From NCBI GenBank assembly GCA_028285415.1, contig JANQPF010000014.1, forward strand, positions 1 to 64,000: a stretch of 64,000 nucleotides of DNA, given 5' to 3'. Both the position numbers and the translations under genes were made by a program. Positions 8,167-16,449 of the stretch are shown in pieces; the first letter of the stretch is position 1, and every line of letters begins with the position of its first letter. The notes under the pieces are model-generated. The model searched no databases, was not told the origin of the DNA, and saw nothing but the letters and a program-made list of their open reading frames with translations. The stretch comes from Pseudomonadales bacterium. GTDB taxonomy: Bacteria > Pseudomonadota > Gammaproteobacteria > Pseudomonadales > Azotimanducaceae.

Positions 8167-9600
8167 ATGAAGGCCTTAGTTGCGATCCTGCTTCTCAGTT
8201 GGAGCTTAGCCGTGGCGGACGAAAGAGTAGAAGACGGTCAGATCAACCTCAAACGTGATCTTGGGCCTCAGATCACCCGACTGATGGAAACTCTGCAAAT
8301 TCCAGGTGTTGCGGTGGGCATCGTGTATGGGGATTACGAAGCGGTGGAAGGGTTTGGCGTTACCAGCATCGCTAACCCTCTCCCGATTACCCCGTCTACG
8401 CTGTTTCAGATCGGTTCCATTACGAAAACCTATACCACCACAGCTTTGATGCGATTAGTCGAGGAGGGCTTGGTTGATCTCAACACGCCAATCCAGCAGT
8501 ACATTCCATCGTTCACGCTGTCTAACGAAGATTGGGCGAAAGAAGTTACGCTCCGACACTTGTTGAACCACACAGCCGGCTGGGAGGGCGACTACCTTCT
8601 CTCAAAACCCGTGGGTGGACGGGGTGACGATGCCCTTCGGCTAGCCACAGATGCCATGCGCGACGCACCCCTTCTTACCCGACCGGGAAGTGTTTATCAC
8701 TACAACAATACCGGTTTCTCTGTCGCAGGAAGGCTCATTGAAGTTCTAACCGAACAACACTTTGAGTCGGCATTAGAACGGTTGGTGTTTGAGCCTCTGG
8801 ATCTCCATGAATCGTATTTACTCGCTGAAGAAATACTCCCCCACCGCTTTGCCATCGGGCATACCCACAAGTCTAAGAGTGAGGTTCAACCCGCCCAATG
8901 GTGGGCGCACAGGTGTCTTTCATCCGCTGGAGCGGTAGTTTCTTCGGCCAATGATTTGATTACATACGCGCAATTCCACCTTGGCATGTCTGGCTCATCG
9001 ACCAAGATTCTGCAACCTGCGACCATAGCTATGATGCAGTCGCCACAGTTTTTGGTCGATGACTATCCACTCGCTATCGGACTGGGGTGGATAATTAACG
9101 AGGTAGGTGGCGTGACCGTCGTGTCGCACCTTGGTTCGAGTCAAGGCCAAGTCGCAATGTTGGAGATCGTGCCCGAACACAACTTTGCTCTCGTCGTACT
9201 AACGAATGCAGATACTGGTTTGATGCTCGCGCGGCCGGTCGCAAGCTGGTTGCATGAGAAGGTACTAAGGCTCACGCCGCTGGATGAACTCAACGCACTC
9301 AACTTGGATCCTGATGAGCTTGATCAATACGTGGGATCGTATGTTGGTGATATGTTTCGGATCGATATTGAGCGAGGAGCAACAAGTCACCTAACCGCGA
9401 ACATCAGCTCGAACAATGGCATAGAAGGTTGGGACTTCACTGGTTTTCCGCCGGTAGAGTTTTCCTTCTACAAAAAGGATGTAGGTTTTGTAGATCGCGG
9501 CTTCTTTGCGGATACCGTTCAACCACGATTTCTGCGTGATCAAAGCGGCGAAATAACATGGTTGCGCTATAACGAGCGGCTTCATAAACCCCTCAAGTAA
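8167..9600 (+). CDS. exported serine hydrolase, beta-lactamase family, with C-terminal extension
   Basis: A 477-residue protein with a signal peptide ending near VAD. Motifs are SITK (Ser84, Lys87), Y-N-N in YHYNNTGF, and HLGSSQG as the third motif. About 110 residues follow the catalytic domain and probably form a small beta domain, as in several penicillin-binding-protein-like esterases. It is the last gene of the TetR-led operon; the stop is followed directly by a repeat copy. Periplasmic hydrolysis of a small amide or ester is inferred. Confidence 0.87.
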   Translation: MKALVAILLLSWSLAVADERVEDGQINLKRDLGPQITRLMETLQIPGVAVGIVYGDYEAVEGFGVTSIANPLPITPSTLFQIGSITKTYTTTALMRLVEEGLVDLNTPIQQYIPSFTLSNEDWAKEVTLRHLLNHTAGWEGDYLLSKPVGGRGDDALRLATDAMRDAPLLTRPGSVYHYNNTGFSVAGRLIEVLTEQHFESALERLVFEPLDLHESYLLAEEILPHRFAIGHTHKSKSEVQPAQWWAHRCLSSAGAVVSSANDLITYAQFHLGMSGSSTKILQPATIAMMQSPQFLVDDYPLAIGLGWIINEVGGVTVVSHLGSSQGQVAMLEIVPEHNFALVVLTNADTGLMLARPVASWLHEKVLRLTPLDELNALNLDPDELDQYVGSYVGDMFRIDIERGATSHLTANISSNNGIEGWDFTGFPPVEFSFYKKDVGFVDRGFFADTVQPRFLRDQSGEITWLRYNERLHKPLK

Positions 9601-9601
9601 C

Positions 9602-9655
9602 GACTGTTGTGGGTGGCGAAACGCCGGGTTCTGAGCGGCCAGGAGCAGCCAGTCG
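9602..9655. repeat. dispersed repeat, degenerate copy 6
   Basis: Outer arms GACTG (9602) and CAGTC (ending 9654) bracket GTGGGTGGCGAAACGCC and GAGCGGCCAGGAGCAGCC. It is recognisable by its GGGTNG and CGGCCA words but more diverged than copies 1-5. Confidence 0.4.
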
Positions 9656-9658
9656 GAT

Positions 9659-10297
9659 CTAGCTCCTGTCTGCCGCATTCTGAATGGTAGGTGTGATATT
9701 GATGACAATTGAATCTCCATCTCGCCAACCCGACTTCACAGTAGCTTGCTTGCCGTCTTGTGTGATAACTCTCGGCGCTGCAACCTGTACGTACTCATCA
9801 CCTTTTAATTTTTGGACCTGGAGTGTCAACCGGACATCTCCACTCTCCAGTACTGTCGGCACTATGAGCAAACGATAATCTTTCCAAATCATGACCTCTG
9901 AATTTGCCCCGGCGCGATTTAGGATTTGAGCTTCGGTTCGATCTAATCCATTCACCACAGCATCTACACTGAGCACTATGTACTGATCGGCAAACGCGGC
10001 TCGGTTGAGTGCCAACAACATCCCTGTTAGCAACAATGTGCCGACGATCGCAGTCTTGAGCCGCAAAGCCGACTTTCCAGTCCAAAAAGAGTGTGATTCT
10101 TGGTCGTCAACGCGTAGATCATCAATGGATAAATCGAGTACAGATGCAAGAGCTGCGACCGATTCAAGAGAAGCCTTGCCAGAAGCTTCGATCCGTTGAA
10201 CTGTCCTGAACCCAATTCCGGCTACGTCAGCAAGCTGCTCTTGGCTCCATGCTCGTCGCTCCCGCTCTTTGAATATTAAGTCAGCGTCTACTCGCAT
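9659..10297 (-). CDS. XRE-family helix-turn-helix protein with membrane segment
   Basis: A 212-residue protein from the ATG at 10297, which has GGAAGGAAA before it; an upstream extension to 10384 is possible but unlikely. Residues 5-60 are a Cro/CI-type helix-turn-helix (WSQEQLADVAGIGFRTVQRIE). Around residues 80-100 is a single hydrophobic segment, followed by a C-terminal domain of about 110 residues rich in strands. This resembles one-component membrane-bound regulators that sense a periplasmic signal. Its target is not known; the divergent hydrolase at 10481 is a candidate. Confidence 0.8.
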   Translation of the reverse strand: MRVDADLIFKERERRAWSQEQLADVAGIGFRTVQRIEASGKASLESVAALASVLDLSIDDLRVDDQESHSFWTGKSALRLKTAIVGTLLLTGMLLALNRAAFADQYIVLSVDAVVNGLDRTEAQILNRAGANSEVMIWKDYRLLIVPTVLESGDVRLTLQVQKLKGDEYVQVAAPRVITQDGKQATVKSGWRDGDSIVINITPTIQNAADRS

Positions 10298-10385
10298 TTT
10301 CCTTCCGGTGCTATTGGTTCGGTTGCAAACTCTCACGTTTGCGAGCTTTACCGCAACGCCATACATACGCCAACTAACCGCCACG

Positions 10386-10447
10386 GTCTGTTTTGGGTTG
10401 TGGGCTCAACCGGACATTCAGTCGGCGTTCATTCTCGACCGCTAGCG
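10386..10447. repeat. dispersed repeat, degenerate copy 7
   Basis: Contains TCTGTTTTGGGTTGTGGGC and, 28 bases on, CGTTCATTCTCGACCGCTAGCG. It overlaps the extended frame of the next gene, which is why the downstream GTG start of that gene is preferred. Confidence 0.4.
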
Positions 10448-10480
10448 TATCTTCCTACGCAGGTTAGGGAAGATGGGGAA

Positions 10481-12028
10481 GTGTCGGGAATCGAAGCCGT
10501 TGCCTTGGGAGCGTTGGCCCTCGCTCTTGTTAACGCGTTCGCCGGTTTCGCGAAGCATGGGATTTTCGTAACTCTCGCCGCACTGGCTTTGGTTGTTCCC
10601 GCTTACCAATGGCGTTGGCAACTCGCACCAGCAGTCCTGGCCTTCATTGTCATAGCGGTTATGGGACGCACTCGTTATGGACATGGTGGGCGAATGGCGG
10701 GCGCTGCAACCGCCACACCACTCCTTTTGATCGCGGTCTTCCTAGCGACCCAGTTTCCAATGGTAGTCTTGCCGAAACCGACAGGCCCCTACGATGTAGG
10801 CACAAGGTACACATGGTTTGTCGACGAAAGCCGTGTCGAACGATACGACCCAACCCGGAACCGAGAATTGGCCGTGCAGATTTGGTATCCGGCTAGGACC
10901 TCCAGTAACGGCAAGTACCAGACGCTTTTTCACGAAGCCTACCGGTACGGACCAATCGACGAGTTATCCCTAGTTTTTGGCTATCTGAGAAACGTCCCCA
11001 CGTCTTCTGTCATCGATGCTGAAGTTTCGAGCGATGGGCCTTTTCCTGTAATTCTCTTCAATCACGGCCTCTACCTACCGGCAGATTCCAATGTCCTCTT
11101 AATGGAACACCTAGCAAGCCACGGCTATGTCGTCGCGTCGGTGAGCCACACGTACGAGAGTCTAAAACCAAGGCTATCGCATGGTCCTGTCCCATTCGAA
11201 CTTCGATTCGCCAATGACGTGGGATTCAGCAACGAAGAAGTGAACGATGGTGGAATCGGAGATCGAATAGGCGAAATCCGCGGTCGCGCACATTCCGAGT
11301 TAATGACGTCGCTCTATTCCTATTTGGATCAGTTCGTGAACATGGAAGAACCCGAACAGAGGGTACTCGTTGCGACAGCGATCAGGTCACCTGACCTCTC
11401 TCTTCTGCAGCCGACACTAACTGAAGATCACCTCTACGACTTTTTTCAGGTGCGATCCGCGGTGCGCAATGCATCAACACACACCTGGACGAAAGATCTG
11501 GGAAGTTTGCTTGACGTACTTCGCGATCTTGTTCCGTTTGGACAGCAACTCGACCTTTCACTTGTAGGGGTCACTGGTTTTTCCTATGGCGGCTCTGCCG
11601 CAGGTGAGTTCTGCAAAACGGATTTGCGTTGTCGCGCGGGAACGAACCTCGACGGGACTCAGTTTGGCGAAAACTGGAAATCTCCAGTCCCAGTGCCGTT
11701 TCTAATGCTCTATAGCAACACAAGCCCTGCGAGTAATGACTACGCCTATTTTCCAGCCAGCAACGAATTCCATGAGCTGCTTGTACAGAATGCGAAACAC
11801 GTCGATCTCATCGATAGTATCCATGCTTTCCCGATTCTCAAAACCGCAGAAATCGAAACCGGGCAAATCGAAATGGACCGCATGACGCAGTTAGTTAACG
11901 ACATTCAACTTGGTTTCTTCGATGAGCACCTCAAGGGCATTACCGGCGCTTACGACACCGCTGTTTCTCTTCACAGCAAGCTTCTGACGGATGACCTATC
12001 GATTCAACGGAGCCGGGCTAATCCATAG
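10481..12028 (+). CDS. alpha/beta hydrolase, PAF-acetylhydrolase/dienelactone-hydrolase-like, with N-terminal membrane segments
   Basis: About 515 residues from the GTG at 10481. The first 90 residues are hydrophobic with three or four membrane segments. The hydrolase part has the nucleophile elbow GFSYGG (Ser368), a possible acid in NLDGTQ and a late histidine in DSIHAFPI. This arrangement matches bacterial relatives of platelet-activating-factor acetylhydrolase that remove acyl groups from lipids or small esters. The frame extends up to 10400, but that part overlaps a repeat. The XRE-type regulator lies divergently upstream. Confidence 0.78.
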   Translation: MSGIEAVALGALALALVNAFAGFAKHGIFVTLAALALVVPAYQWRWQLAPAVLAFIVIAVMGRTRYGHGGRMAGAATATPLLLIAVFLATQFPMVVLPKPTGPYDVGTRYTWFVDESRVERYDPTRNRELAVQIWYPARTSSNGKYQTLFHEAYRYGPIDELSLVFGYLRNVPTSSVIDAEVSSDGPFPVILFNHGLYLPADSNVLLMEHLASHGYVVASVSHTYESLKPRLSHGPVPFELRFANDVGFSNEEVNDGGIGDRIGEIRGRAHSELMTSLYSYLDQFVNMEEPEQRVLVATAIRSPDLSLLQPTLTEDHLYDFFQVRSAVRNASTHTWTKDLGSLLDVLRDLVPFGQQLDLSLVGVTGFSYGGSAAGEFCKTDLRCRAGTNLDGTQFGENWKSPVPVPFLMLYSNTSPASNDYAYFPASNEFHELLVQNAKHVDLIDSIHAFPILKTAEIETGQIEMDRMTQLVNDIQLGFFDEHLKGITGAYDTAVSLHSKLLTDDLSIQRSRANP

Positions 12029-12029
12029 C

Positions 12030-12075
12030 TAAGGCTCGTGGCAGACGAGGGCTGCTATCGGCCAAGCCCTATCAA
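12030..12075. repeat. dispersed repeat, partial copy 8
   Basis: Contains GGCTGCTATCGGCCAAGCCC, a fusion of the two half-site words, directly after the upstream stop codon. Confidence 0.35.
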
Positions 12076-12116
12076 TCCCCATATACTATCGCTTTGGAAC
12101 AACTCTAAGGCTCAAG

Positions 12117-12497
12117 ATGACGTTAGTAGATGAAAGCGATTCCGATACTCTGGACCTACTCAATAGATTCACGAACGCCTTCAACAATAGAGACGCAGAC
12201 GAGATGGACAAGTGCTTGCACTTCCCACACATCATGCTGGCTGAGAGCAAGGAGACCGTTTGGGAACAACCGAATAGCCTTCCCGCAGGTTACTTTAGTT
12301 GGTTGGAGCAAGAATCAGAATGGCACCATTCTGAGTATCAATCCAAGCACTTGGTATTGTCACACCGATCTCAGAGACACTATCTATTGGAGTACACCCG
12401 AAACAGATCGGATGGATCGGTAATCTCTATTCACAAGAATCTTTGGGTTTTAACCAAATTAGATGGACGCTGGGGTATCAAGATTCGGTGTTACTAG
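12117..12497 (+). CDS. NTF2-like (SnoaL-type) small protein
   Basis: A 126-residue protein with the cone-shaped NTF2-like pattern: an initial helix with FTNAFNNRDADEM, a short segment FPHIML, then several long strands ending in GRWGIKIRCY. Such proteins are enzymes (isomerases, cyclases) or simply binding proteins; no catalytic residues can be assigned. The ATG at 12117 starts soon after the repeat spacer. It is not in an operon with a gene of known role. Confidence 0.7.
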   Translation: MTLVDESDSDTLDLLNRFTNAFNNRDADEMDKCLHFPHIMLAESKETVWEQPNSLPAGYFSWLEQESEWHHSEYQSKHLVLSHRSQRHYLLEYTRNRSDGSVISIHKNLWVLTKLDGRWGIKIRCY

Positions 12498-12608
12498 CCT
12501 TGTTAAAGGGTCTACTCTGCTTCAGGAGGGTTCATTCGGAAACGGTCATGCGTTGGGTGGTAGCCGGCAAGGAATCAGAGCTTGGGCTCCTTGTTCGAGA
12601 GTCGCCAA

Positions 12609-12932
12609 CTAACTGAACTTGTTCTGGTCATCGCGAACTACTTCGCAAATTGCCGGCGTCGCCACAAGCCCCGTTAATGGGCTCCCGAATCCAAATTCCT
12701 TTGTAAACTCACTCCACCATTCTGATGAAGTCGCCGCTTTGAATGCTTCTTCAGAATCCCAACATGCCACTGTGTAGAACTGGTAATCCCCGCTGTGGAT
12801 GTTCTGGTGTAACGACGTAGAACGGAATCCGGCACAGGAAGAAACGTACCTTGCCCCTCTGTCCCAAAATTCAATAAACCTGTTTGTTTGGTCTTCCGGA
12901 ACAACCATAGAGTTAATGAACGTGATCACCAT
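12609..12932 (-). CDS. antibiotic biosynthesis monooxygenase (ABM) domain protein
   Basis: A 107-residue ferredoxin-like domain of the ABM superfamily: first strand VITFINSMVVPEDQTNRFIEFW, then SLHQNI and a second half with TVACWDSEEAFKAAT. Family members are small dimeric oxidases of quinones or haem-degrading proteins, but many have unknown function. The length fits a single-domain member. There is no aromatic polyketide cluster nearby, so a housekeeping or detoxifying role is more plausible. Confidence 0.82.
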   Translation of the reverse strand: MVITFINSMVVPEDQTNRFIEFWDRGARYVSSCAGFRSTSLHQNIHSGDYQFYTVACWDSEEAFKAATSSEWWSEFTKEFGFGSPLTGLVATPAICEVVRDDQNKFS

Positions 12933-13141
12933 CTAATCTCCAGTCTAGGCGTTGGGCAACACATTCGCACACAGAGCATCATTTCCCTAGTACAGCCACT
13001 CGACATGACAACTTATATCTTACTTCGGTTTGTATGAGGCCAAGAACGGTCGTTTAGTCATTCTGTACTCATTAGATCTCGCTCGTCCGAACAAGGAAGA
13101 CAATCCATCCCCTGGCAGATCTAACCGAAGTACATCTGCGA

Positions 13142-13975
13142 TCACGGTTGACCTACACGAGAGACGACATTCAGTGGCTTGAACTGAGCTGGCCACAGAA
13201 TATTACCCGACTCCGAAATTGAAGTGTGTCCAACTGATAACATTGCCAACTTTGGAATAGGGCCGTACACAACAGGGAAAGTTGAGGTTGCTTCTTCTGC
13301 ATCCAAATCCAATTCCGTGAGGAGCACTTCGTCCTGTAAGTTAACCGCCCGTTCGTCTAGTTTGATAACTAAGGGTAATTCCCTTTTGGTCGCATATTGC
13401 GCCTGACATGCATACAGACCAAATACTGAATTGTGTCCACAACGAACGAATTGGTAACGCCCTTCGGGCGGCGAGTAATAAGACTCTCCAAGGCCTAGTC
13501 CAAATTCGGTTGGGACAACGATGTGAAAAATGTGACGTGACTTGGTCTTGTCGTGGCCTCTCGTTTCAATAAACTCTAGGGTGTTTGAATCAGGGTCAAG
13601 TAATGAGGCTATTCGACCAATCGGGCTTTCGGAAATTTCCAGTCCCCCGAGTAGATCAGCAGAGCCCTCGAGAGCGCCTTCCAAACTAATCACGTCAAAG
13701 GACACGAAAGTTGGTGTATGGAGCCGGGTTGATGTCGCCCGCGCGCTATACACCAAGTTGAGTTCGTCACCGCTCCGATTTCTAAGCAGAGTCACCACTG
13801 AGTTCCGGGAGGATGCAATCCTCCGAAAACCCAATTTCCGATAAAACTCTAACGAACGTTGGATATCCGTAACCCAGACACTTCCGTGATGTCGAAGGCT
13901 GCCTTTGCTTCGACGAACTCTTACACCTCTAACTATGCGCTTCCACAGCAAATGTAGTCCCATTGAGTTCATCAC
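13142..13975 (-). CDS. VOC (glyoxalase-like) domain fused to a DUF952-like domain
   Basis: A 277-residue protein in two parts. Residues 30-140 match a vicinal-oxygen-chelate half domain: VTDIQRSLEFYRKLGF, a middle strand, and DPDSNTLEFIE. Residues 145-250 match the pattern of DUF952, beginning HIFHIV, then a Y-SPPEGRY segment and ending in FPVVYGPIPKLA. The first domain may chelate a metal for an isomerase or dioxygenase type reaction. I do not recall this fusion as standard. It faces away from MreB. Confidence 0.72.
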   Translation of the reverse strand: MMNSMGLHLLWKRIVRGVRVRRSKGSLRHHGSVWVTDIQRSLEFYRKLGFRRIASSRNSVVTLLRNRSGDELNLVYSARATSTRLHTPTFVSFDVISLEGALEGSADLLGGLEISESPIGRIASLLDPDSNTLEFIETRGHDKTKSRHIFHIVVPTEFGLGLGESYYSPPEGRYQFVRCGHNSVFGLYACQAQYATKRELPLVIKLDERAVNLQDEVLLTELDLDAEEATSTFPVVYGPIPKLAMLSVGHTSISESGNILWPAQFKPLNVVSRVGQP

Positions 13976-14037
13976 CTAGGTGCTAACAAGACAATCTGTG
14001 TTACTCTGACTTGGAGCCTTTCCAATGGAACAATCCT

Positions 14038-15078
14038 GTGTTCAAACGACTGCGTGGTTTGTTTTCAACAGACCTCTCCATAGACCCTGGAACCGCAAAC
14101 ACCGTGATCTACGCCAACGATCGCGGCATCGTATTGAACGAGCCATCGGTTGTCGTGCTACAAACAGGAAACAACCAAAAGAGCGTAGCTGCCGTAGGGC
14201 TTGATGCGAAAAGAATGCTCGGTCGTACTCCTGAATCCATGACCGCGGTTAGGCCACTACGAGATGGAGTTATCGCGGATTTCCAAGTCACCGAACGCAT
14301 GCTCCATTATTTTCTCAGAAAAGTTTACGCGGATAGTCTTTTGAAACCGAGTCCTCGCGTGCTCGTCAGTGTGCCATGCCAATCAACAGAGGTTGAGCGA
14401 CGGGCTTTCAAAGAATCAGTTCTAGGGGCCGGAGCGAGAGAGGTAAAACTCATAGAAGAACCGATGGCTGCCGCAATTGGCGCAGGCTTACCTGTTCATG
14501 AAGCTTACGGAACAATGGTGGTCGACGTGGGAGGCGGCACAACGGAGATCGCGGTAATCGCCTTAAATGGTGTTGTGTATTCACAGTCGATCAGAATAGG
14601 TGGAGATCGGTTCGACGAAGCAATCATTGCTTACGTGAGGAGGTCACTTGGGATCATGATTGGAGTCGCGACTGCCGAACAAATCAAAATGGAGATTGGT
14701 GCCGCATATCTTCAGGAGGAAGATAAGGAATTCGACACACGAGGTAGAAACATGGCAGAAGGAGTTCCATGTATCTTTACTCTCAACTCCTCAGATGTTT
14801 TGGAAGCTCTTCAAGAGCCGCTCTCTGTTATTGTCGAAGCTGTTCGCAGTGCACTTGAAAACACCCCGCCAGAACTCGCGTCCGACATCGGAGAAAGCGG
14901 AATCGTCCTGACCGGAGGTGGTTCGCTGCTACGAGGCCTCGATCGATTGCTAGCTGAAGAAACCGGACTACCAGTAATTGTTGCTGAGGAACCACTCACG
15001 TCCGTCGCTATGGGAGGGGGGCTCGCCCTTCAGTACATGAACAACCAGGCGATTGACGACATCATCTCAATCCACTAG
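14038..15078 (+). CDS. mreB: rod shape-determining protein MreB
   Basis: A 346-residue actin-like protein from the GTG at 14038, which gives the usual MreB N-terminus [21 protein letters not shown]; a TTG at 14011 would add nine residues. Phosphate and nucleotide motifs are visible: SIDPGTANT, the [12 protein letters not shown] loop, and [12 protein letters not shown]. In cells MreB filaments guide peptidoglycan synthesis at the inner face of the cytoplasmic membrane. The common SIDLGTANT is SIDPGTANT here. No mreC or mreD follows; the next gene is on the other strand. It may be a second, separately regulated copy. Confidence 0.95.
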   Translation: MFKRLRGLFSTDLSIDPGTANTVIYANDRGIVLNEPSVVVLQTGNNQKSVAAVGLDAKRMLGRTPESMTAVRPLRDGVIADFQVTERMLHYFLRKVYADSLLKPSPRVLVSVPCQSTEVERRAFKESVLGAGAREVKLIEEPMAAAIGAGLPVHEAYGTMVVDVGGGTTEIAVIALNGVVYSQSIRIGGDRFDEAIIAYVRRSLGIMIGVATAEQIKMEIGAAYLQEEDKEFDTRGRNMAEGVPCIFTLNSSDVLEALQEPLSVIVEAVRSALENTPPELASDIGESGIVLTGGGSLLRGLDRLLAEETGLPVIVAEEPLTSVAMGGGLALQYMNNQAIDDIISIH

Positions 15079-15144
15079 CAGCCAGGTTGCGCTCCATTCG
15101 CAGTGACGCTCGGGATCAGCATCAACTCGCGACGTCGCAGCCGA

Positions 15145-15190
15145 ACTGCTTCCTCGAGCAGCAGACTACGATCAGCCAATCGGGTGACCG
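15145..15190. repeat. compact copy of the dispersed two-hairpin repeat
   Basis: Contains CTGCTTCCTCGAGCAGCAG, where CTGCT and AGCAG pair around TCCTCG, followed by GATCAGCCAATC, where GAT and ATC pair around CAGCCA. The two half-sites are closer together here. It lies between the convergent mreB and EAL genes and might serve as a transcription boundary. Confidence 0.45.
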
Positions 15191-15214
15191 TGGTGTTAGT
15201 GCTCCAAACATCAT

Positions 15215-16435
15215 TCAGCGGGGTAACTCGATGTTTGCCCGACCAACCGTCTCGACATCAAACTCATCCCGCACCTTTTCTAGAAACTCGTCTGCACAGA
15301 TCGGTGGACTAAATAGATACCCCTGTAAAACTTGGACACCTAAATCCCGCAACACTGCAGCCGTATGAATGTCCTCAACTCCTTCGGCTACCAGTGATAT
15401 CGACAGACTATGAGCCAAGCCGGAGATCGCTTTGACGATATCCAAGTCTCGAGGGCTGTGCAGCATTTGTGAAACAAAAGACCGATCGATTTTCAGTTCG
15501 TCGACCGGCAACTCCCGGAACGCCGAAAGTGACGAATAACCTGTACCAAAGTCATCAATCGAGATTTTGCAACCCATCTCCCTCAGGCGGTTCAACATGA
15601 GGATCGCTTCTGACACGTCTTGAATGACCGCCTCCTCCGTAATCTCCAAGGTGAGAAGGCGAGGAGGAAAGCCAAATATTGTTAAGGCATCATCAACTTG
15701 CTCAGCCAAGTCCGAATGTAACAGTAGGCATGGAGAGACGTTTACCGATACACCTAAAGTGTCACCCCAACCAACCGCATGGGCAATTGAAGCCTTGAGC
15801 GCAAACCAAGTCAGCGGCGCCATCACACTAGTGCCATTCACGTACGCAAGAAATTCTCCAGGATTTCTTACCTCACCAGTAGACAGTTGCCATCGAATTA
15901 GCGCCTCCGCACCACGGAGCGTGTAATCGCATGCGTCAACTTTTGGTTGGAAATACATTTCAAACTCACTGCATGCGAGCCCACGTTCCACGTCCCTAAG
16001 CCATAAGGCACTAATATCAGGACGTTCGGAGTCAGTGGATAGGTTTCGAACGACAAACATCCGATTGCTGGAACGAGCATCATCTAGTCCACGCTCGGCG
16101 TTTCTAAGAAGCATCTTTTTTTCCAGATGCCCTTCAAACGGAACAAACGCTGCATGCAATGTGACCTTTAACTCATGCCCATCTATGTCGAACGGTGTTT
16201 GGAAAGTTCGCTCAAGCTTTGCTCCAGCAAGCTCAATTTGCATCGGGTCCGAGATGTTGCTCAATACCAAGGCATACTTCGAGCGACCAATTCGCTCCAC
16301 GTGGTCGTCGCTACGAGCGAAACTATTGACTCGAGTTTCGTACTGACGATAAAAGCTCGCTAGTTGCGGTTCACCAAACCCTTTCAACACATCGCTCGCG
16401 TTTTCGATTTTGAGTAATACGAAGCAAGCATCCAA
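15215..16435 (-). CDS. c-di-GMP phosphodiesterase: degenerate GGDEF plus EAL domain
   Basis: A 406-residue cytoplasmic protein. Residues 1-140 resemble a GGDEF domain whose active site is replaced by GRSKYALVL, so no cyclase activity is expected. Residues 155-400 are a full EAL domain: EALIRW, the asparagine of NVSPC, EITEEAV, the DDFGTGYSS loop, the lysine of KIDRSF, EGVED and QGYLFSPP. It should hydrolyse c-di-GMP and favour motility. The start is a TTG with AGGGG ahead of it. It lies 14 bases after the HD-GYP gene and is probably co-transcribed with it. Confidence 0.92.
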   Translation of the reverse strand: MDACFVLLKIENASDVLKGFGEPQLASFYRQYETRVNSFARSDDHVERIGRSKYALVLSNISDPMQIELAGAKLERTFQTPFDIDGHELKVTLHAAFVPFEGHLEKKMLLRNAERGLDDARSSNRMFVVRNLSTDSERPDISALWLRDVERGLACSEFEMYFQPKVDACDYTLRGAEALIRWQLSTGEVRNPGEFLAYVNGTSVMAPLTWFALKASIAHAVGWGDTLGVSVNVSPCLLLHSDLAEQVDDALTIFGFPPRLLTLEITEEAVIQDVSEAILMLNRLREMGCKISIDDFGTGYSSLSAFRELPVDELKIDRSFVSQMLHSPRDLDIVKAISGLAHSLSISLVAEGVEDIHTAAVLRDLGVQVLQGYLFSPPICADEFLEKVRDEFDVETVGRANIELPR

Positions 16436-16449
16436 ACCGCAATCACCCC

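Noticed and set aside
462-9600. Beta-lactam resistance genes
   Set aside because: The serine hydrolases look like the esterase and peptidase branch; resistance cannot be claimed from these motifs.
295-15190. A chromosomal integron with attC sites
   Set aside because: No integrase gene is seen, genes lie on both strands, and the repeat lacks clear RYYYAAC core sites.
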